Below, piece after piece: positions 60,213 to 64,000 of a stretch of 64,000 nucleotides of DNA. Each line of letters opens with the position of its first letter. Within the stretch, counting starts at the first letter, position 1. The position numbers and the translations under genes were made by a program. Origin of the DNA: Actinosynnema sp042752395 (GTDB lineage Bacteria; Actinomycetota; Actinomycetes; Mycobacteriales; Pseudonocardiaceae); NCBI RefSeq assembly GCF_042752395.1, contig NZ_JBHYXZ010000025.1, positions 1-64,000 of the forward strand, in the 5' to 3' direction. A model generated the notes under the pieces. That model did not search any database. It saw only the letters and a list, made by a program, of their open reading frames with translations, and was not told the DNA's origin.

Positions 60213-61379
60213 TTACAGGAACGTGGTGTCGGGATCCAGGCCGAGCAGGACCCGGCCCTGGACCTCCAAATTCGTGGTGGCGTTGGTCAGGCCGTGGTGC
60301 ATGAACGCCTGCAGGTCGCGGTGGAAGCGCTGCAACGGCACCGTGCGGCGGATCACCGAGCCGCCGCTGAGGGAGTAGAGGATGTCCACCGCCTCCTTGG
60401 CGAGCTGCCCGGCGAACATGGTCTGCCCGCGCACGATCGCCCGCTCCTCGACCGTGGGCAGTTCGCCCGCGTCGGCCCGGCGCTGGAGCAGTTCGAGCCA
60501 GCCGCGGGACAGCGCGTCGGCGGCGTCGATCTTGTTCTTGGCGGTGGCGACCTGGATCTGGGTCAGCGGGTGCTGCCGCTGGTCGGTCCAGGAGGTGTAG
60601 GTGATGCCGCGTCCCGGCAGCCGTTCGAGGAACAGCTCGTACGCGCCGCGCGCGATGCCGGTGAACACCGCCGCGCACTCGGCCATGATCATGCTCACCA
60701 GGCCGTAGGAACGCCCGTCCGCGCCGCCGTTGGTGCGGCCGGGCGCGTTGTTGGCCATGGCGTGCTCGAAGTCGAGCACCCGGTGGGAGGGGATGAAGAC
60801 GTCCTCGGCCACGGTGGTGACGCTGCCGGTGCCCGCGCCGCCGGAGACGTCCCAGTCGTCGATGGTCGTCAGCTCGGTCATGGGCACCAACCCCATGACC
60901 CTGGTGTCGGTGCCGTCCAGCACGGCCACCGTCACGTTCCAGTGCGCGCCCAGGCAGCCGGAGTTGAAGTTCCACCGCCCGTTGAGCCGGTAACCGCCCT
61001 CGACGGGGACGACCCGGCCGGTCGGCGCGAAGCCGCTGGAGACCCGGACGGAGCCGTTGGCGAACACCTCCTCCTGCGCCCGGTCGGGGAACAGGGTGGC
61101 GATCCACGCGTTCGACACCCACGTCTCCGCCAGCCAGCCGCTGGACGGGCACCCGCGGGCGATCTCGGCGAGCACCGCGACCTTGTCGGCCAGGGACAGT
61201 TCGAGCCCCCCGAACCGGCGCGGCACCGCCATGCGGAACACGCCCGCCTTGTCCTGCAGATCGATGTTCTCCGTCGGGATCATGCGCTCGGCCTCGGCCT
61301 GCAGCCCGTTGCGGCGGAGGACGGGGATGATGTCCTGCACCGCGCCGAGCACGGACCGAAGTGCTTCGCTGTCCGTCAT
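60213..61379 (-). CDS. acyl-CoA dehydrogenase-like flavoprotein (group D hydroxylase type)
   Basis: Flavin-dependent enzyme of 388 residues with the three-part acyl-CoA dehydrogenase fold: N-terminal helical part with VPRRFGGLELSLADKVAVLA, middle beta domain with GGYRLNGRWNFNSGC, and a C-terminal helical bundle with GGSVIRRTVPLQRFHRDLQA. The dehydrogenase base is not evident, and the wording SGWLAETWVSNAW is that of two-component hydroxylases (HsaA and naphthocyclinone-hydroxylase-like), which use reduced flavin and O2 on aromatic rings. ATG 61379 has AAAGGA 8-9 bp upstream. A flavin reductase partner is not in the window. Lies 43 bp after a SnoaL-like gene; together they suit a tailoring operon. 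Confidence 0.88.
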   Translation of the reverse strand: MTDSEALRSVLGAVQDIIPVLRRNGLQAEAERMIPTENIDLQDKAGVFRMAVPRRFGGLELSLADKVAVLAEIARGCPSSGWLAETWVSNAWIATLFPDRAQEEVFANGSVRVSSGFAPTGRVVPVEGGYRLNGRWNFNSGCLGAHWNVTVAVLDGTDTRVMGLVPMTELTTIDDWDVSGGAGTGSVTTVAEDVFIPSHRVLDFEHAMANNAPGRTNGGADGRSYGLVSMIMAECAAVFTGIARGAYELFLERLPGRGITYTSWTDQRQHPLTQIQVATAKNKIDAADALSRGWLELLQRRADAGELPTVEERAIVRGQTMFAGQLAKEAVDILYSLSGGSVIRRTVPLQRFHRDLQAFMHHGLTNATTNLEVQGRVLLGLDPDTTFL

Positions 61380-61422
61380 AGTGCATCCTTTCTTCGCTGA
61401 CTCGTCCCGCCGGTGGCTCGCC

Positions 61423-61818
61423 TCACCCCTGCCCGTAGGGGTTGTCCACGGCGTAGCGCCACCGGCCGTCGTCCCCGCGCCGCAGCACGTCGGCGCCGAC
61501 ACCGGTCGATTCCTCCACGACGCCCTCTTCGTTCGTCGCGGACAGCGCCCAGTCCACGATCAGCAGCGCCGTGTCGCCGGCGACGAAGGAGTCCCGCAGC
61601 GTGGCCTGCACCGAGGCGCCGCGGGCGATGACGTCTTCGATGTGCTTGCGGCGGTCGTCGCCGGACAGCGCCACACCGGGTTCCCACACCGCGACCGCGT
61701 CCTCGGTGTAGAGCCGGTTCACGGCGTCGGCGTTGCCGGCGTTGAAGGCGCGCACGTACAGCGCGGTGAGCTGGGTCGGATCTTCGAGGGGTTCGAAATC
61801 GTCACGCTGGCGGGTCAT
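61423..61818 (-). CDS. SnoaL/NTF2-like protein
   Basis: Small alpha+beta barrel protein of 131 residues (YVRAFNAGNADAVNRLYTED, WRYAVDNPYGQG). This subgroup (DUF4440/SnoaL-like) includes ketosteroid-isomerase-like cyclases and hydroxylases in polyketide pathways. The classical catalytic residues cannot be assigned. ATG 61818 has no ribosome site; TATACAT about 15-20 bp upstream on this strand could be the -10 of a nearly leaderless mRNA. Probably first gene of a unit with the downstream hydroxylase. Confidence 0.82.
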   Translation of the reverse strand: MTRQRDDFEPLEDPTQLTALYVRAFNAGNADAVNRLYTEDAVAVWEPGVALSGDDRRKHIEDVIARGASVQATLRDSFVAGDTALLIVDWALSATNEEGVVEESTGVGADVLRRGDDGRWRYAVDNPYGQG

Positions 61819-61975
61819 GTCGGTTACGGTATGTATATCAAGGCACTGGCAACCCACACCGGGGTAACGGCTTTCCGGTTCCGGGCGTCGTCGGTGGTGA
61901 CTCGGCGGTTACCGGCCGGACCTAGCGTCGGGCGGGCGCAGAGGCATCCCACGCGAACCACCAAGGAGACCGTCG

Positions 61976-63196
61976 ATGGCCGCTCCGGTGCTGTCACCGC
62001 AGTTGTTCACCGCGGAGTTCTTCCGCAATCCGTACCCGGCGCTGGAGTGGCTGCGGGAGAATTCCCCGGTCCACGAATTCGCCTTCCCCGTGGACGACGT
62101 GCCGACCTGGATCATCACCCGGTTCGCCGACGTGCACGCCGCGCTCGGCGACAACCGGTTCAGCACCTCCGGCGCGAAGTGGGCCAACGACCGCGCCCGC
62201 GGCGCGGGCATGGTGTTCGCGTCCGGCACGGTGGTCGAGAAGATCGTGACCGTGCTCGACCCGCCCGACCACACCAGGATCCGCAAGCTCGCCATGGGCG
62301 CGTTCACGCCCCGGCGCATCGAGCAGTGGCGCGCCACGGTCGAGCGCATCGTCAACGACGCGATCGACCAGCTCGCCGCGCAGGACGAACCGGACCTGAT
62401 GACGTTCGCCAGCGCCGTGCCGGCGGGCGCGCTCGGCAGCCTCCTGGGCTTCCAGCTCGACCGGTTCAACGACATGCTGCACGCCATCGACCGGGCGTTC
62501 ACCACCGCCCCGGAACTCCAGGACGACCGCACCCGCGCGTTCGAGGAGATCGGCGAGTACGGCCGCGAGCTGATCGAGGCGCGGCGCAAGGACCCGGCGG
62601 ACGACCTGACGTCGCTGTTCATCCAGGCCCGCGACGGCGAGGACCGGCTCTCCGAGGAGGAGCTGCTGTCCATGCTGGCCGTGATGATCATGGCCGGGCT
62701 GGACACCACGCGCGGCGTGCTCGGCTCCGCGTCGCTCGGCCTGATGGAGCACCCCGACCAGATCGCGCTGCTGAACGAGCGGCCCGAGCTGCTGCCCGGC
62801 GCGGTGGAGGAGTTCCTGCGCTACGAGGGCGCTCTCGCCACCGGGCTGCTCCGGTTCGCCGCGGAGGACCTGGAGGTGAGCGGTGTCGCGATCCCCAAGG
62901 GGTCGCCGGTGCTGCTCTCGCTGCTCTCGGCCAACCGGGACCCCGCGCAGTTCACCGACCCCGACCGGATCGACATCACCCGCACCGGCGTGCGGCACGT
63001 GGGGCTGGGGCACGGCCTGCACAACTGCCTGGGCGCGGCGCTGGCGCGCATGGAGGTCGGCACCGGCATCTCCACGCTGTTCCGCCGGTTCCCGAACATG
63101 CGGCTCACGGTGCCGCGCGACGAGGTCGAGTGGGCGCCCACCTGGCTCATCCGCTCGCCGCTGCGCCTGCCGGTCGACCTGGGCGCTCCGGCGTGA
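61976..63196 (+). CDS. cytochrome P450
   Basis: Soluble bacterial P450 of 406 residues. Seen: I-helix AGLDTT at 240-245, K-helix ExxR as Glu279-Phe-Leu-Arg282, and haem loop GLGHGLHNCLG with the proximal Cys351. The usual Phe of the haem motif is Leu here, which is tolerated in the family. ATG 61976 has AAGGAGA about 6 bp upstream. Its stop overlaps the ferredoxin start by 4 bp, so it is co-translated with its redox partner. Likely hydroxylates a secondary metabolite or xenobiotic; the nearby hydroxylase and SnoaL proteins support a tailoring role. Confidence 0.95.
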   Translation: MAAPVLSPQLFTAEFFRNPYPALEWLRENSPVHEFAFPVDDVPTWIITRFADVHAALGDNRFSTSGAKWANDRARGAGMVFASGTVVEKIVTVLDPPDHTRIRKLAMGAFTPRRIEQWRATVERIVNDAIDQLAAQDEPDLMTFASAVPAGALGSLLGFQLDRFNDMLHAIDRAFTTAPELQDDRTRAFEEIGEYGRELIEARRKDPADDLTSLFIQARDGEDRLSEEELLSMLAVMIMAGLDTTRGVLGSASLGLMEHPDQIALLNERPELLPGAVEEFLRYEGALATGLLRFAAEDLEVSGVAIPKGSPVLLSLLSANRDPAQFTDPDRIDITRTGVRHVGLGHGLHNCLGAALARMEVGTGISTLFRRFPNMRLTVPRDEVEWAPTWLIRSPLRLPVDLGAPA

Positions 63197-63411
63197 CGGC
63201 GAAGCCGAGGGCGACCCTCTCGGTCGACCAGGAGACGTGCCGTGGCACGGGGTTGTGCCAGGCGCTCGCACCGCGCCTGTTCCGGCTGGACCCCTACGGC
63301 GAGGCCGAGGTGCTGCGCGCGGAGTTGACCGAGGAGGAGGACGTCACCCAGGCCGACGCGGTGATGTCGACGTGCCCGACGGAGTCGGTGATCCTCAAGT
63401 TGTTGGCGTGA
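63193..63411 (+). CDS. [3Fe-4S] ferredoxin, P450 partner
   Basis: A 72-residue ferredoxin with cluster ligands Cys16, Cys22 and Cys61 (ETCRGTGLC, STCPTES): the C-x5-C...C-P pattern of three-iron ferredoxins that feed actinobacterial P450s. GTG 63193 overlaps the P450 stop (GTGA). A reductase must be supplied from elsewhere. Confidence 0.94.
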   Translation: MTAKPRATLSVDQETCRGTGLCQALAPRLFRLDPYGEAEVLRAELTEEEDVTQADAVMSTCPTESVILKLLA

Positions 63412-63987
63412 CCCGGCGCGGGAGAGCGCCACGACGAGCCCCGGCGCCGCCACGGTGCGCCGGGGCCACGACCCGTGCGCGCGTCCGGGCTCCCGGCGGG
63501 GATTACCGCGCTGTGACTCGCGCGTTCCCCGCCGTGCACAGACTTGGCCGGGAAACACGTGCTGGTCAAGGGTTTCGCGGAGTGGTCCCGAGAGTCCGTC
63601 CTTTGTGGACTGACAGGGTCCTGCGGTGGCGCGCATCCGTTGAGGGTTGACCCGCTCACCGGGCTTCCGCGCGGCGGTGGCAGGGCTTCGCGGGTCCGCC
63701 CGGCGTCACCGGGAACGGTGTCCGTGGTCAGCCGCGCCGGGCGGCCTCCGGGACGAAGCCGGTCGGGCCGGCGCGGACCCGGTCGAGTCGGGGCGGACCC
63801 GGTCGACCCGGGCGCGCCGGTCGAGGTCGAGTCCGCCCGGTCGGGACGCCGCGTCGCCGCCGTCGCCCGCCGCGGCCGAGGCGGCGTCGGGCGGCTGCGG
63901 ACCCGGTCGACGAGCACGTGGACTTCTTCGTCCCGCCGGGCGGTTCCCGTCCTCGGGCGACGCGCCGGCCCAACAGGGAGGACTGGT
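63412..63987. other. intergenic region without recognised gene
   Basis: About 575 bp. GCGGACCCGGTCGA occurs three times (63773, 63792, 63897), and the stretch is otherwise plain high-GC DNA. Open frames here match nothing known. The last part carries the ribosome site of the next gene. Confidence 0.45.
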
Positions 63988-64000
63988 ATGACCACGACCG
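63988..64000 (+). CDS. start of a gene running off the window
   Basis: ATG 63988 follows GGGAGGA at a 5-bp spacing and begins M-T-T-T before the window ends. Only the start is visible, so the product cannot be named. Confidence 0.5.

Noticed and set aside
63412..63987. Short direct repeats GCGGACCCGGTCGA as a regulatory array
   Set aside because: Only three irregularly spaced copies of a G/C-rich word, expected by chance or drift in such DNA.

Overview
The window is very GC-rich actinobacterial DNA with strong G/C at third codon positions, many GTG starts, 4-base GTGA overlaps, Tat-exported enzymes, SARP/AfsR regulators and GAF-ANTAR proteins. It fits a filamentous actinomycete, most likely of the Pseudonocardiaceae (Saccharothrix/Actinosynnema/Lentzea type); that placement is inference from style and gene families. 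It looks like accessory chromosome: apart from recQ there is almost no core gene, and I saw no rRNA, tRNA, transposase or CRISPR array. One run of ten Ns (44000-44009) and several G/C homopolymer stretches (1-83, 14805-14819, 44011-44053, 60077-60161) mark doubtful assembly joins. Synteny across them should not be trusted.

Layout. 1-12.1 kb: haem peroxidase, transglutaminase-like protein, Baeyer-Villiger-type flavin monooxygenase with an altered fingerprint, SDR, secreted GH71/99-like glycosidase, a divergent DMT transporter/LysR pair, DUF2243 protein and recQ. 12.1-18.1 kb: a two-subunit molybdenum hydroxylase (IorAB type), then, across a suspect poly-G join, two WXG100/EspC-type proteins with long repetitive C-terminal tails. 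18.2-24.8 kb: copper chaperone behind a CsoR-like operator, small acidic protein, CBM2-PL11 rhamnogalacturonan lyase, MMPL exporter, methyltransferase. 24.9-31 kb: two convergent GAF-ANTAR genes, a STAS anti-anti-sigma factor, glutamine amidotransferase plus glutamate decarboxylase, TauE exporter. 31.4-43.8 kb: HTH-nSTAND-WD40-like protein, large subtilase, EF-hand and Calx-beta proteins, AfsR-type regulator, and an unrecognised secreted protein. 44-46.1 kb: ricin-B/GH43 arabinofuranosidase behind a truncated arabinanase and a cluster of LacI-type palindromes.

46.4-50.5 kb: a membrane protein and a complete osmoprotectant (OpuC-type) ABC operon. 50.5-56.8 kb: 28-bp tandem repeats, an SRPBCC/three-helix pair, two look-alike SARP-type promoters driving a small CxxC protein and a sugar O-methyltransferase-like gene, a Tat-exported amine oxidase, and a SARP regulator with a cyclase-like middle domain. 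56.8-60 kb: mostly unexplained DNA with a 5-residue-periodic open frame, then a SnoaL-tailed sigma factor coupled to a TIGR03086 protein. 60.2-63.4 kb: acyl-CoA-dehydrogenase-like hydroxylase, SnoaL-like protein, and a P450 with its own ferredoxin, a tailoring set such as is found in secondary-metabolite loci.

Shared logic. The plant-polysaccharide genes (GH71/99, PL11, GH43) sit next to near-identical CebR-like palindromes of the TGGGAGCGCTCCCA class, suggesting common LacI-family control by a regulator encoded elsewhere. Four strong hairpins (18866, 30033, 34136, 54752) lie exactly between convergent genes and separate the transcription units.
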